Below are positions 8,042 through 16,673 of a stretch of DNA of 64,000 nt, one piece after another. The stretch is from Brooklawnia propionicigenes (GTDB lineage Bacteria > Actinomycetota > Actinomycetes > Propionibacteriales > Propionibacteriaceae), in contig NZ_AP028056.1 in assembly GCF_030297015.1 (NCBI RefSeq), positions 630,939-694,938 on the forward strand, in the 5' to 3' direction. Numbering within the stretch: position 1 is the first letter of the stretch; every line of letters begins with the position of its first letter. Under the pieces are notes generated by a model. It saw only the letters and a list, made by a program, of their open reading frames with translations, made no database searches and had not been told where the DNA came from. Both the position numbers and the translations under genes were made by a program.

Positions 8042-9355
8042 ATGAGTGACGCAGCACTTGTCGCCATCATCTTGGTGGTGGGCATGTTCGGGCTGATGGC
8101 GATCGGCGTGTCGGTGTCGGTATCGATCGGTCTGCCCTCGGCGATCTGTCTGGTCATCTTGATGGGCCACGATTCGGGTATTTTCACCTCGGCTCAAAAG
8201 ATCTACAACGGTGTCGACTCGTTCGCGCTGCTGGCGATCCCCCTGTTCGTGTTGGCTGGGGCGATCATGAACCAAGGCGGTATCGCGTCTCGGCTCATCG
8301 AGTTCGCGAAAGCCCTGGTCGGGCCGATGCCCGGAGCGCTGGCTCAAACCAACTGTGTGACGAACATGTTGTTCTCCACGATCTCGGGATCCTCCCTGGC
8401 GTGCGCGTCGGCGGTCGGGGCGATCATGAGCCCCGAAATGGAAAAAGACGGCTACGACATGAGCTGGGCTGCCGCGGTCAACATCGCGTCCGCGCCGGCC
8501 GGGATGATGATCCCCCCGTCGAACACCGTGATCGTGTACGCGCTGGTCTCCCAGGCCTCGGTCGGCGCACTGTTCCTGGCCGGCTACATTCCCGGAATCT
8601 TGTGGATCGCGACCTGCATGGTGCTGGTCTTCTTGTACGCGCGGAAACGTCCCGAACTCAAAGGTAAAGGCTTCCCGCCCTTCAAAGACGGCATGCGCGC
8701 GTTCTTGCGGGCCCTGCCCAGCCTCGGCCTGATCGTGGTCGTCATCGGCGGTATCATCACCGGTATCTTCACCGCGACCGAAGGCGCGGCCGTGGCCGTG
8801 TCCTACGCGCTGATCTTGTCCCTGGTCTACCGCACCGTGAAAATCCGCGACATTCCCCGCATCTTGCTGACCGCGACCCGTACCGCGTCGGTGGTCATCT
8901 TCTTGATCGGATTGTCGTCCATCATGAGCTACGCCATGGTCTTCGCGAACATCCCGAACCTGATCGCCGACTGGCTGACCTCGTTCACCGACTCATCCGT
9001 GGTGTTCCTCCTCATCATGGCCGTCATCTTGCTGATCATCGGTATCCCCCTGGACGCCACCCCGGCAGTGCTGATCTTCACCCCGATCTTCCTACCGATC
9101 GCCGTCCAATACGGAGTCCACCCGGTCCACCTCGGCATGATGATGATGTTCAACATGGGCCTAGCCATCATCTCCCCACCATCAGCACCCGTCTTGTTCG
9201 TCGGCGCCCGCGTCGCCGGCAAGAAAGTCGAAGACGTCATCGGCCCCCTCATGCCCTTCTTCGGAGCCCTGATCGTCATGCTGCTCATCGTCCAATACGT
9301 GCCCGCCCTATCACTGTGGCTACCCACCGCAGCCGGCATGATCACACCGGCATAA
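8042..9355 (+). CDS. dctM: TRAP transporter large permease DctM
   Basis: A 437-residue membrane protein with about 12 hydrophobic segments, matching the usual size of the DctM ion-transporter subunit. It shows the family pattern of a nested repeat, LLAIPLFVLAGAIMNQGGIASRLIEF near residue 65, NIASAPAGMMIPPSN near 145, and IGIPLDATPAVLIFTPIFLP near 340. GGAAGAGG at the end of dctQ acts as ribosome-binding site. With DctP and DctQ it should import an organic acid by sodium or proton symport. The substrate is unknown; the neighbouring aldolase-like and dehydrogenase genes suggest a sugar acid. Confidence 0.92.
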   Translation: MSDAALVAIILVVGMFGLMAIGVSVSVSIGLPSAICLVILMGHDSGIFTSAQKIYNGVDSFALLAIPLFVLAGAIMNQGGIASRLIEFAKALVGPMPGALAQTNCVTNMLFSTISGSSLACASAVGAIMSPEMEKDGYDMSWAAAVNIASAPAGMMIPPSNTVIVYALVSQASVGALFLAGYIPGILWIATCMVLVFLYARKRPELKGKGFPPFKDGMRAFLRALPSLGLIVVVIGGIITGIFTATEGAAVAVSYALILSLVYRTVKIRDIPRILLTATRTASVVIFLIGLSSIMSYAMVFANIPNLIADWLTSFTDSSVVFLLIMAVILLIIGIPLDATPAVLIFTPIFLPIAVQYGVHPVHLGMMMMFNMGLAIISPPSAPVLFVGARVAGKKVEDVIGPLMPFFGALIVMLLIVQYVPALSLWLPTAAGMITPA

Positions 9356-9387
9356 CACGGCAGAGGAGATCGCAAGATGCAACCGCA

Positions 9388-9410
9388 TTTGCAGCAACAA
9401 TTGCTGCCAA
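9388..9410. promoter_or_regulatory. inverted repeat before the lacI-type gene, candidate operator
   Basis: The arms TTTGCAGCAA and TTGCTGCCAA flank a CAA spacer (9 of 10 arm positions pair). Inside lies CAACAATTGCTG (9395-9406), which matches the palindrome at 4971-4982 in 11 of 12 positions. Its place 70 bp before the regulator start suggests autoregulation. Confidence 0.45.
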
Positions 9411-9481
9411 GGTGGGGGTACGCTACGCTGACGACGAGAACATCCGCCCCTCTACGCTCGGTACATGGAAGAGTCCGCCTC

Positions 9482-10492
9482 ATGACATCGACAGCTCGAC
9501 TAGTTGCGCAGCGCGCGGGGGTTTCAGTATCTACAGTGTCGCGGGCGTACACGCATCCTGACAAACTCTCCCCTGCCACGCTCAGCCGGGTTCGAGAGGC
9601 CGCACAGGCCCTCGACTACGAGCCGGTGCAGGTACGACGTCCGTACGGAATTGGCACCAGTCATCCGACGATAGCTTTCATCGCTCCTGACATTGCCAAC
9701 CCGTACTTCGCTGCGATTGCGAAGGCCGCCCAGCAGCGTGCGCACATGCGTTCGTTCAACATGATGGTCGCGAACACCAGTGAAGACATCGAACAGGAAT
9801 CCGAGTTGCTCAACGGATTGCCGCCGAGCGTGCAGGGCGTGATCTCATGCTCCAGCCGCTCGACGGATTCCCAGATCCTCGAGATGTCGGCACGCGCACC
9901 CATGGTGCTCATCAACCATTCGGTCCCGTCGGTGAATTCGGTGCGGGTGGACGAGACCGATGCCATGCGGCAGATCGTGAATCATCTCACCGCGCTCGGG
10001 CATCGCCGGATTGCCTACGCCGGCGGGTCGGCGGCATCACCGTCCGAAGTCGCGCGCAGCTCGGCACTGATCCAGATCGATGCAGAGCACGATGAACTCG
10101 AGATCATGCATCTGGGCAACTTCGCCGCCTTCGCACATGGCGGCATGGCCGCAGCAGATCTGGTCATCTCGTCGGGGGCTACCGCGGTCATCGCCTTCAA
10201 CGACTTGGCGGCGATCGGCATCTTGTCCCGTCTTCACCAACGCGGCCTTCGAGTGCCCGAAGATATCAGCGTGGTCGGCACCGACGACGTCCTGATTTCC
10301 GAGGCCACCTATCCGCCGTTGACCACCATGGCGATGCCACTCGAGCGACTGGGCAGCGCCGCCGTGGAACTACTGGAGAAGGCGATCTCCGGACAAAGCA
10401 TCATGCGAGAAGAAGTCGTGCTGCTCGCAAGTCTCGTAATACGGCAATCCACCGGCCCAGCGCCATCGAATCACGACGCATCAGCCAGCTGA
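9482..10492 (+). CDS. LacI family transcriptional regulator
   Basis: A 336-residue regulator with an N-terminal helix-turn-helix (ARLVAQRAGVSVSTVSRAYT, residues 5-24), the hinge region, and a sugar-binding domain of the periplasmic-binding-protein type (PTIAFIAPDIANPYFAAIAK near 60, HRRIAYAGGS near 175, AVIAFNDLAAIGIL near 235, VVGTDDV near 265). The ATG at 9482 is chosen because the LacI fold begins three residues later; the longer in-frame extension to 9377 covers the palindrome at 9388-9410. It follows the TRAP genes by 126 bp and probably controls them and the flavoprotein according to a pathway metabolite. Confidence 0.92.
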   Translation: MTSTARLVAQRAGVSVSTVSRAYTHPDKLSPATLSRVREAAQALDYEPVQVRRPYGIGTSHPTIAFIAPDIANPYFAAIAKAAQQRAHMRSFNMMVANTSEDIEQESELLNGLPPSVQGVISCSSRSTDSQILEMSARAPMVLINHSVPSVNSVRVDETDAMRQIVNHLTALGHRRIAYAGGSAASPSEVARSSALIQIDAEHDELEIMHLGNFAAFAHGGMAAADLVISSGATAVIAFNDLAAIGILSRLHQRGLRVPEDISVVGTDDVLISEATYPPLTTMAMPLERLGSAAVELLEKAISGQSIMREEVVLLASLVIRQSTGPAPSNHDASAS

Positions 10493-10576
10493 ATTGCGCG
10501 ATTTCGCGGCGGCCCGCTCGCCGCACAGCGATATTGCGCGCCTATTTTTGTTCGACCCTACGCAAAGGAGCAAGAC

Positions 10577-11347
10577 ATGAATCAGCCAACCGCCCTCGTC
10601 ACCGGAGGATCCCGGGGCATCGGTTTGGCCATCGTCAAGAAGTTGATCGCTGCCGGTTACAACGTCAGCACGATCGCTCGCAATGAGTCCACCGATGACG
10701 AATTCCACCAGCTCGTGGACAGCGGCAAGGTGTTGTTCCTGTTGGGTGACATCACGGATGCTGCCACACGTGAGACTCTGGTGAACACCACCTTGGACAA
10801 GTTCGGCCAGATCGACCTGCTGTGCAACAACGTCGGAACCGGCCCCGAAAAGCGCCTCGACATCCTCGATATGCCGCTGGAGAGCTACGACCGAGTCATG
10901 GACGTGAATCTCCGCAGCCCGCTGCTGCTCACCCAGGTGGTGGCTGCCCTCATGATCAAGAACACTCCTCGCAACCCGGGCGGTCAGCCTGGGGTCATCG
11001 TGAACACCGGCTCGGCCTCTGCCACCATGGTGTCCACCAACCGTGGCGAGTACTGCATCTCCAAGGCCGGGGTCTCGATGATGACCAAGCTCCTCGCGAT
11101 CCGCCTGGCCGAGCACGGCATTCCCGTCTACGAAGTGAGCCCCGGAATCATCCGCACCGAGATGACCAAGGTTGTCACGGCCAAGTACGACAAGTACATC
11201 CTCGAGGACGGCAACTGCCCGATTGCTCGCTGGGGTGAACCAGAGGACGTCGCCGAGGCGGTCATTGTGCTGGCCGAAGGTCGGCTCAAGTACTCGACCG
11301 GTGACATCATCTACGTCGATGGCGGCATGCGGATCCCGGTGCTGTGA
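10577..11347 (+). CDS. SDR family NAD(P)-dependent oxidoreductase
   Basis: A 256-residue classical short-chain dehydrogenase: TGGSRGIG nucleotide-binding loop (residues 9-16), NNVGTG near 85, a catalytic Ser in NTGSAS near 142, and YCISK (Tyr-x-x-x-Lys) near 158. The C-terminus GDIIYVDGG is usual for the family. AAAGGAG precedes the ATG. It sits between the LacI regulator and the sugar isomerase-like gene, so a polyol or sugar-acid dehydrogenase is the natural guess, though 3-oxoacyl reductases look alike. The 84-bp gap before it is AT-rich near 10552-10558 but holds no clear promoter. Confidence 0.88.
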   Translation: MNQPTALVTGGSRGIGLAIVKKLIAAGYNVSTIARNESTDDEFHQLVDSGKVLFLLGDITDAATRETLVNTTLDKFGQIDLLCNNVGTGPEKRLDILDMPLESYDRVMDVNLRSPLLLTQVVAALMIKNTPRNPGGQPGVIVNTGSASATMVSTNRGEYCISKAGVSMMTKLLAIRLAEHGIPVYEVSPGIIRTEMTKVVTAKYDKYILEDGNCPIARWGEPEDVAEAVIVLAEGRLKYSTGDIIYVDGGMRIPVL

Positions 11348-11384
11348 TGATCGCCACGGTAGCGGCCGGACTCCTGGAGCAGTG

Positions 11385-12257
11385 ATGTCAATCAATCGCC
11401 TTTCCCTCAATACAGCAACCGCCAAGAACCTCGATCTGCCGACGGCACTGGCCGCGGCCGCCGAGCATGGCTACGAAGCGGTAGGGCTGTGGCGCGACCG
11501 CGTCGCCGAGACCGGTGTCGAACGCACGGCCCAACTCGTCAAGCAGGCAGGGCTGCGAGTGTCGGCGCTGTGCCGCGGAGGTTTCATGACCGCCTCCGAG
11601 CCTGATGCCATCGCGTGGGCGCTGTCCGACAACAAGGCCGCGATCGACGAAGCAGCCGGGCTCGGCACCTCGGAACTGGTGATGGTGGTCGGCGGTCTGC
11701 CGGCCGCCAGCGACTTCGGAGGACCTGCAATTCCCGATGGCGATCGGGATCTCGGCGCAGCGCGGCAGCGGGTCATCGACCGCGTCGGCGACCTCGTCGG
11801 CTATGCGCAGTCTCGCGGGGTGCGTCTGGCGCTCGAGCCGATGCACCCGATCTTCGCCGCCGACCGCGGCGTGCTGTCCACTCTGGGCCAGTGCCTCGAT
11901 ATCGCCGATGCATTCGATCAGGGGGCTGTCGGGGTGGTCGTGGACACCTACCACGTCTGGTGGGATCCCCAGCTGGCCTCGCAGGTCGAACGCGCCGGAC
12001 GAGCCGGACAGATTTCGTCCTACCAGGTGAGCGACTGGGTTCTTCCGTTGGACCTCGACACTCTCAACTCCCGCGGATTCATGGGCGATGGCTACATCGA
12101 CTTCGCCACGATCACCTCGCTGGTCGAGCAGACCGGCTACACCGGCGACATCGAGGTCGAGATCTTCAACCGAAAGATCTGGGATCTGCCCACCGACGAA
12201 CTGCTCAGCACTGTTGCCGAGCGCTACAGCGCGCTCGTTCTGCCGTATCTGCGCTGA
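11385..12257 (+). CDS. sugar phosphate isomerase/epimerase family TIM barrel protein
   Basis: A 290-residue AP-endonuclease-2-like TIM barrel. Likely metal ligands are visible in LALEPMHP (near residue 148), VVDTYHVWWDP (near 186) and EVEIFNR (near 262). The ATG at 11385 follows TGGAG and begins directly with the first strand (INRLSLNTAT). It lies 37 bp after the SDR gene, so the two are probably cotranscribed, and it ends at a strong bidirectional terminator. The family includes xylose isomerase-like enzymes, inosose dehydratases and hydroxypyruvate isomerases, so no single reaction is assigned. Confidence 0.85.
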   Translation: MSINRLSLNTATAKNLDLPTALAAAAEHGYEAVGLWRDRVAETGVERTAQLVKQAGLRVSALCRGGFMTASEPDAIAWALSDNKAAIDEAAGLGTSELVMVVGGLPAASDFGGPAIPDGDRDLGAARQRVIDRVGDLVGYAQSRGVRLALEPMHPIFAADRGVLSTLGQCLDIADAFDQGAVGVVVDTYHVWWDPQLASQVERAGRAGQISSYQVSDWVLPLDLDTLNSRGFMGDGYIDFATITSLVEQTGYTGDIEVEIFNRKIWDLPTDELLSTVAERYSALVLPYLR

Positions 12258-12267
12258 GACGATGCCT

Positions 12268-12310
12268 GGTGTTTCCTTATGCCCCTGCTGCCGGGGCATA
12301 AGGAAACACC
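12268..12310. terminator. bidirectional terminator hairpin
   Basis: A perfect 18-bp stem (12268-12285 with 12293-12310) has a 7-nt loop. It lies between the stops of the convergent isomerase and HAD genes. There is no long U-tract on either side, but the arms contain A/T-rich steps (TTTCCTTAT). Confidence 0.85.
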
Positions 12311-12341
12311 TCCTCAGTGCCGGATCTCGCGATGCCGGCCT

Positions 12342-13127
12342 TCAGCCCTGCCGCGACTCCAGCACCTTGTTCAGCACGCCGAGATCCACATACTCCCCCA
12401 CCTGCACGCCCCACGGATCTGCCAGCACGGTTGCGGCAGCTCCAGGTTCCCCCAAATCGGAAAGCACCATGGCGGCACCGGTGAAATCGTCCCCGCCGGT
12501 GTATGCCGATACCGTGATCACAGTCGCCAGGCCGGCGCCGACCGCGGCCCGACAGCCGATGCCGCTGTCCTCGACCACCACCGCGTTGTGCGGCCCGAAC
12601 CCGAGACTGTCCAACGCGTACAGATAGATATCGGGAGCCGGCTTCTTGCGCGCGACGATGTCTCCGGCGAAGATGTGCACGCGTGTGGCGAGTTCGGGCC
12701 CGATCACATGCTGTAGGACCGCCAGGACGGATTCGCGGGCAGAGGTCGAGCACACCGCGACCGTCCAGCCGCTGCGATCGGCTTCACCGATCAGGCGCTT
12801 GACACCCGGCCGGCCTGGCAGCGCACCGGCGGTCACCAGCTCGGTGTAGCGGCGGGTCTTCACCCGATGCCAACGAGCCACCTCCTGCTTAAGTACTTCT
12901 TCGTCCTCGGGCAGCCCCAACTGTTCACGCAAGGCGGGAGTCAGCACGCTGGCGAGGCGTTCCTTGCCCCCGCCGATGCTCACCAGCGCGGCGTACTCGT
13001 CGTTGCTCCAGTGCAGCGGGATCGACAGTTCGTCGAACATCTGGTTGAACGCCACCCGGTGGCCATCGCGCTCGGTGTCGGCCAGAACGCCATCGCAGTC
13101 GAAGATGAGCAGCGCCGGGGTCATCAT
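12342..13127 (-). CDS. HAD superfamily hydrolase, beta-phosphoglucomutase/CbbY-like
   Basis: A 261-residue haloacid-dehalogenase-type phosphatase: motif I FDCDGVLADTE (residues 9-19), motif II CSTS near 135, motif III Lys in ARKKPAPDIYL near 170, and motif IV VVEDSGIG near 190. The insert after motif I is a helical cap as in phosphoglycolate phosphatase and beta-phosphoglucomutase. Its start (ATGATG) overlaps the TGA of the aldolase gene, so both are translated from one message. A role in dephosphorylating a sugar phosphate from the same pathway is likely. Confidence 0.87.
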   Translation of the reverse strand: MMTPALLIFDCDGVLADTERDGHRVAFNQMFDELSIPLHWSNDEYAALVSIGGGKERLASVLTPALREQLGLPEDEEVLKQEVARWHRVKTRRYTELVTAGALPGRPGVKRLIGEADRSGWTVAVCSTSARESVLAVLQHVIGPELATRVHIFAGDIVARKKPAPDIYLYALDSLGFGPHNAVVVEDSGIGCRAAVGAGLATVITVSAYTGGDDFTGAAMVLSDLGEPGAAATVLADPWGVQVGEYVDLGVLNKVLESRQG

Positions 13128-13981
13128 GCCCTGCCTGCCGAGCCGAAGATCTCGAAGAAGCCGACCGCCATGGTCTCGACCGCTCCACCGATCTCATTGA
13201 ACAACGTTGGCGGATCCCATTCCTGGGTCTGCTCGCATCGCCGCAGCGATGCGAGCGCAGACTTCATATACGTCATCTTGAGCTCCGTCGAGATATTGAT
13301 CTTCGAGACTCCGGCTTCAATGAACGCCTGGAATTCCTGCGTGGTCAATCCGGTGCCCCCGTGCAGGACGATCGGCTTGTCCGACAATGCCCTGAACTCC
13401 CGTGCTCGCTCCGGAAGCAGTTTCGGACGACCATGGTAAACCCCGTGGGCAGTGCCCAGCTGCGGGGCGATCAAGTCGATGCCACTCGCCTGGGCCGCCT
13501 CGACGACCTGCTGCGCGCTGTAGGCGTGCGCAATCACATCGGAGCCGACACCGTCTTCAACGCCGACGATGTTCTCGATCTCGGACTCGACGCCGATGCC
13601 GTGAGCATGTGCCAACTCGGCTACCTCCCGCGATTCGCGGATCGCCGTCTCCAGATCGCGGTTCGACGCATCGAACAACACGGACGACCAGCCCGCCGCA
13701 ACCACGTCCTCGATGACACGACGATCCGGGCAGTGATCCAGATGCAAGGCGACCGGTACCCGCGAATCGGATACCGCGGCGTCGAACATGGCTGTCAGCA
13801 ACCCCACTCCGATCGACTTCGCCGTCTTCACCGACGCCTGAATGATCACCGGTGAGCTCGCACGGTTCGCCGCGGCAACGATCGCGCGCAGACTCACGTC
13901 GTCCACAACATTGAAGGCAGCCACCGCATACCCACCCGCCTGAGCGGCTTTCAACAACTCAACTGTTGATGTCGGCTTCAT
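13124..13981 (-). CDS. class II fructose-bisphosphate aldolase family protein
   Basis: A 285-residue zinc-dependent ketose-bisphosphate aldolase. The metal and catalytic signature is present: HLDHC near residue 82, ESEIENIVG near 130, GTAHGVYHGRPK near 175 and HGGTGL near 205. AAGGGA stands 8 nt before the ATG at 13981; the much longer in-frame extension upstream crosses the regulatory palindrome and is not coding. Family members split fructose, tagatose or other ketose (bis)phosphates into triose units. With the HAD gene and a divergent HutC-type regulator it forms a small catabolic unit. Substrate not determined. Confidence 0.9.
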   Translation of the reverse strand: MKPTSTVELLKAAQAGGYAVAAFNVVDDVSLRAIVAAANRASSPVIIQASVKTAKSIGVGLLTAMFDAAVSDSRVPVALHLDHCPDRRVIEDVVAAGWSSVLFDASNRDLETAIRESREVAELAHAHGIGVESEIENIVGVEDGVGSDVIAHAYSAQQVVEAAQASGIDLIAPQLGTAHGVYHGRPKLLPERAREFRALSDKPIVLHGGTGLTTQEFQAFIEAGVSKINISTELKMTYMKSALASLRRCEQTQEWDPPTLFNEIGGAVETMAVGFFEIFGSAGRA

Positions 13982-14081
13982 CGTCACATCCCTTTCGGCA
14001 GTCTCAGATCTCGCTCTGGTCTTCACGGGCTCCGAACCAGGAACCGTTCCCTCAGCCTCGGCGCCTCCATAGACGTGACTA

Positions 14082-14101
14082 TACAGGTATGTACCAGTAT
14101 T
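14082..14101. promoter_or_regulatory. 20-bp palindrome, candidate HutC/GntR operator
   Basis: The sequence ATACAGGTATGTACCAGTAT reads the same on both strands in 16 of 20 positions. Its GGT-n4-ACC core resembles operators of HutC-subfamily regulators such as DasR and NagR. It lies between the aldolase gene and the divergent HutC-type regulator, 101 bp from the aldolase start. Confidence 0.6.
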
Positions 14102-14278
14102 TGCCACCGATTCCCTCGGCCGGTGCCGCCCACACCCCATTCGCGCATCGGACAACTCGCCGTCGCGGGTAGGGTGTAGTCGTCGAGCCTCCACCCGTGG
14201 AGACGACGCGCTGCTCGCACAACCGGCCGGCCACGGCGCCTGCAGCGACCCTGCCAACTCGGCCTCACAGGAGATGCA

Positions 14279-15034
14279 GTGACAACCGATATCGAGCCGA
14301 TGGCGACAGGCCTCGCGCGCGATTCGGCTGTGCCGCTGTACGCGCAACTGGAAGAGATCTTCCGAGCCCAAATCGCCGGCGGTCAGTGGGCACCCGGCGA
14401 CCGGATCCCCTCAGAGAACGAACTCAACCGCATTTTCAACGTCTCGCGGATGACGGTGCGGGGCGTGCTCACCAGACTCGTCGAGGACGGACTGCTCGTC
14501 CGCGTGGCAGGCAAGGGCACCTTCGTCGCCAAGAAGAAGATCGAGACCAGCTCCCCCGCCTACCGAGGCGTGCGCGAGCAGCTCGAAAGCCTCGGCTACC
14601 AGACCACGACACGACTCATCCGCAGCACCAGGACGACTCCCAGTCCGTCCGTGCAAGAACATCTGCGCCTCGCCGACGGCGAAGATGTCTTCACCGTCGA
14701 ACGGGTGCGCAGCGCCGATGGCCTACCGATCTCGCTGCACCATTCCTTTGTTCCGTATCGGCTCGCGCCGACCCTCGACCAGCACGATCTGACCTCCCAC
14801 CAGCTGTGCGTCATCCTCGATGAGCACTACAACCTGGCGATGAAACACGTCGACGAGAAGCTGGAATCGGTATCTGCCACGACTGAGGTCGCACGGCAGC
14901 TCAAGCTGAGTCGTGGCGACCCGGTCCTGCTTCTCGAGGACCTCATCTTCGACGCTTCAGGGACTCCGTACGAGTACTCGAAGATTCTGTTCCGCGGTGA
15001 CAAGGTGCAGATCAGCTTCAGCTTCGATCTGTGA
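14279..15034 (+). CDS. GntR family transcriptional regulator, HutC subfamily
   Basis: A 251-residue regulator with an N-terminal winged helix (PLYAQLEEIFRAQIAGGQW, IPSENELNRIFNVSRMTVRG; residues 18-70) and a C-terminal UTRA effector-binding domain (from about residue 95). It ends in FRGDKVQISF, the usual UTRA end. GTG start at 14279 preceded by CAGGAGA. It is divergent from the aldolase-HAD pair, with a well-formed palindrome between them, so it probably represses that pair in the absence of a sugar-phosphate effector. glnA downstream has its own GlnR-type promoter region. Confidence 0.92.
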   Translation: MTTDIEPMATGLARDSAVPLYAQLEEIFRAQIAGGQWAPGDRIPSENELNRIFNVSRMTVRGVLTRLVEDGLLVRVAGKGTFVAKKKIETSSPAYRGVREQLESLGYQTTTRLIRSTRTTPSPSVQEHLRLADGEDVFTVERVRSADGLPISLHHSFVPYRLAPTLDQHDLTSHQLCVILDEHYNLAMKHVDEKLESVSATTEVARQLKLSRGDPVLLLEDLIFDASGTPYEYSKILFRGDKVQISFSFDL

Positions 15035-15044
15035 CGGCCCAGAC

Positions 15045-15060
15045 GTTACATGGCTGAAAC
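15045..15060 (+). promoter_or_regulatory. GlnR box
   Basis: GTTAC-ATGGCT-GAAAC fits the actinobacterial GlnR consensus gTnAC-n6-GaAAC at every conserved position. It lies 99 bp before the glnA start. This predicts nitrogen-dependent control of glnA by GlnR. Confidence 0.8.
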
Positions 15061-15158
15061 ACTCGCGCAACACCTCCGCTAGATTGGCTGGATAGCGTGA
15101 ACCCGTTCACTGATTCAGCGGGCCGGGAAAGCCCGGTCGTCGAGTTGAAGGAGACCTC

Positions 15159-16580
15159 ATGTTCCAAGGCGCCGATGATCTCTTGGCGTATTTGAAGGAC
15201 GAGAACGTCGAGAACGTCGACGTCCGTTTCTGCGATCTGCCAGGAGTGATGCAGCACTTCACTGTGCCTGTGGGTTCGTTTGGTCCCGAAGTTTTCGAGG
15301 AGGGCCTGGCATTCGACGGCTCGTCCGTGACTGGCTTCCAGGCGATCAACGAGTCGGACATGGCCCTGATGCCCGACCCCACCTCGGCTTACCTGGATGC
15401 GTTCCGTAAGTCGAAGACGCTGGTGGTCAACTTCTTCGTGCATGACCCGCTGACGAAGGAGCCCTACAGCCGCGACCCCCGCAACATCGCGCGGAAGGCT
15501 CAGGCATACCTCGGCACCACCGGCATCGGCGACACCGCGTACTTCGCTCCCGAGGCCGAGTTCTACGTTTTCGATGACGTGCGTTACGAGACCAACGGGC
15601 ACAGCGCGTTCTACTCGGTGGACGCGGAGTCGGCCGGCTGGAACAGCGCCCGCGAAGAAGAGCGTGGCAACCTCGGCTACAAGGTCAAGACCAAGGGCGG
15701 CTACTTCCCGGTGGCTCCCGCCGATCACTACGGTGATCTGCGCGACGAAATCGTCAAGCACTGTGAAGATGCCGGTCTGATCATTGAGCGCGCTCACCAC
15801 GAGGTCGGCGCTGCCGGCCAGGCCGAGATCAACTGGCGTTTCGACGAGCTGCTGACCAGCGCCGACAACGTCATGAAGTTCAAGTACCTGGTCAAGAACA
15901 CTGCATTCGTCAACGGCAAGACCGCGACCTTCATGCCGAAGCCCGTCTTCGGTGACAACGGCTCGGGCATGCACTGCCACCAGTCGATCTGGAACGACGG
16001 CAAGCCGCTGTTCTACGACGAGAACGGTTACGCTCAGCTGTCCGACGTGGCCCGTTGGTACATCGGTGGCCTCCTCAAGCACGCTCCGGCGCTGCTGGCC
16101 TTCACCAACCCGACCATCAACAGCTTCCACCGTCTGGTGCCGGGCTTCGAAGCCCCGGTGAACCTGGTCTACTCGGCTCGTAACCGCTCGGCCTGCATCC
16201 GCATTCCGATCACCGGTTCGAACCCGAAGGCCAAGCGCATCGAGTTCCGCTGCCCCGATCCGTCGGCCAACCCGTACCTGGCCTTCTCCGCACTGCTGCT
16301 CGCCGGCATCGACGGCATTCAGAACCGCATCGAGCCGCCGGCTCCGGTCGACAAGGACCTCTACGAACTGCCGCCCGAAGAGCACGCTCAGGTCACCCAG
16401 GTTCCGTCCTCGCTGGATGAGGTGCTGGCCGCCCTCGAAGCCGACAAGGACTTCCTGCTGGCCGGAGACGTCTTCACTCCTGACCTCCTGCAGACCTGGA
16501 TCGATCTGAAGAACGACGAGATCGACGCACTGCGTCAGCGTCCGCATCCCTACGAGTTCGATCTGTACTACCAGATCTGA
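15159..16580 (+). CDS. glnA: type I glutamine synthetase
   Basis: A 473-residue GSI-beta enzyme that makes glutamine from glutamate, ammonia and ATP. Visible blocks include FDGSSVTGF near residue 52, the PEAEFYVFD metal site near 132, the HHEVG region near 212, HCHQS near 271, and [10 protein letters not shown] near 345. The adenylylation tyrosine is present in [10 protein letters not shown] (Tyr402), so activity should be switched off by GlnE, which is encoded at 29731-32694. GAAGGAG precedes the ATG, and a GlnR box lies upstream. It is the usual housekeeping GlnA1 and the longer of two glutamine synthetases in the window. Confidence 0.98.
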   Translation: MFQGADDLLAYLKDENVENVDVRFCDLPGVMQHFTVPVGSFGPEVFEEGLAFDGSSVTGFQAINESDMALMPDPTSAYLDAFRKSKTLVVNFFVHDPLTKEPYSRDPRNIARKAQAYLGTTGIGDTAYFAPEAEFYVFDDVRYETNGHSAFYSVDAESAGWNSAREEERGNLGYKVKTKGGYFPVAPADHYGDLRDEIVKHCEDAGLIIERAHHEVGAAGQAEINWRFDELLTSADNVMKFKYLVKNTAFVNGKTATFMPKPVFGDNGSGMHCHQSIWNDGKPLFYDENGYAQLSDVARWYIGGLLKHAPALLAFTNPTINSFHRLVPGFEAPVNLVYSARNRSACIRIPITGSNPKAKRIEFRCPDPSANPYLAFSALLLAGIDGIQNRIEPPAPVDKDLYELPPEEHAQVTQVPSSLDEVLAALEADKDFLLAGDVFTPDLLQTWIDLKNDEIDALRQRPHPYEFDLYYQI

Positions 16581-16605
16581 TCATTTGGGCTTGTCACCCC
16601 AAGCC

Positions 16606-16654
16606 GAAATGAACCGGGTCAGTACCTCTTGGAGGTACTGACCCGGTTCATTTC
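16606..16654. terminator. bidirectional terminator after glnA
   Basis: A perfect 23-bp stem (16606-16628 with 16632-16654) closes on a TTG loop. It separates glnA from the convergent mannonate-dehydratase-like gene. The bases of the stem are A/T-rich (GAAATG/CATTTC), giving a short U-tract on either strand. Confidence 0.92.
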
Positions 16655-16673
16655 TTCGGTGCGGATCGATCGC

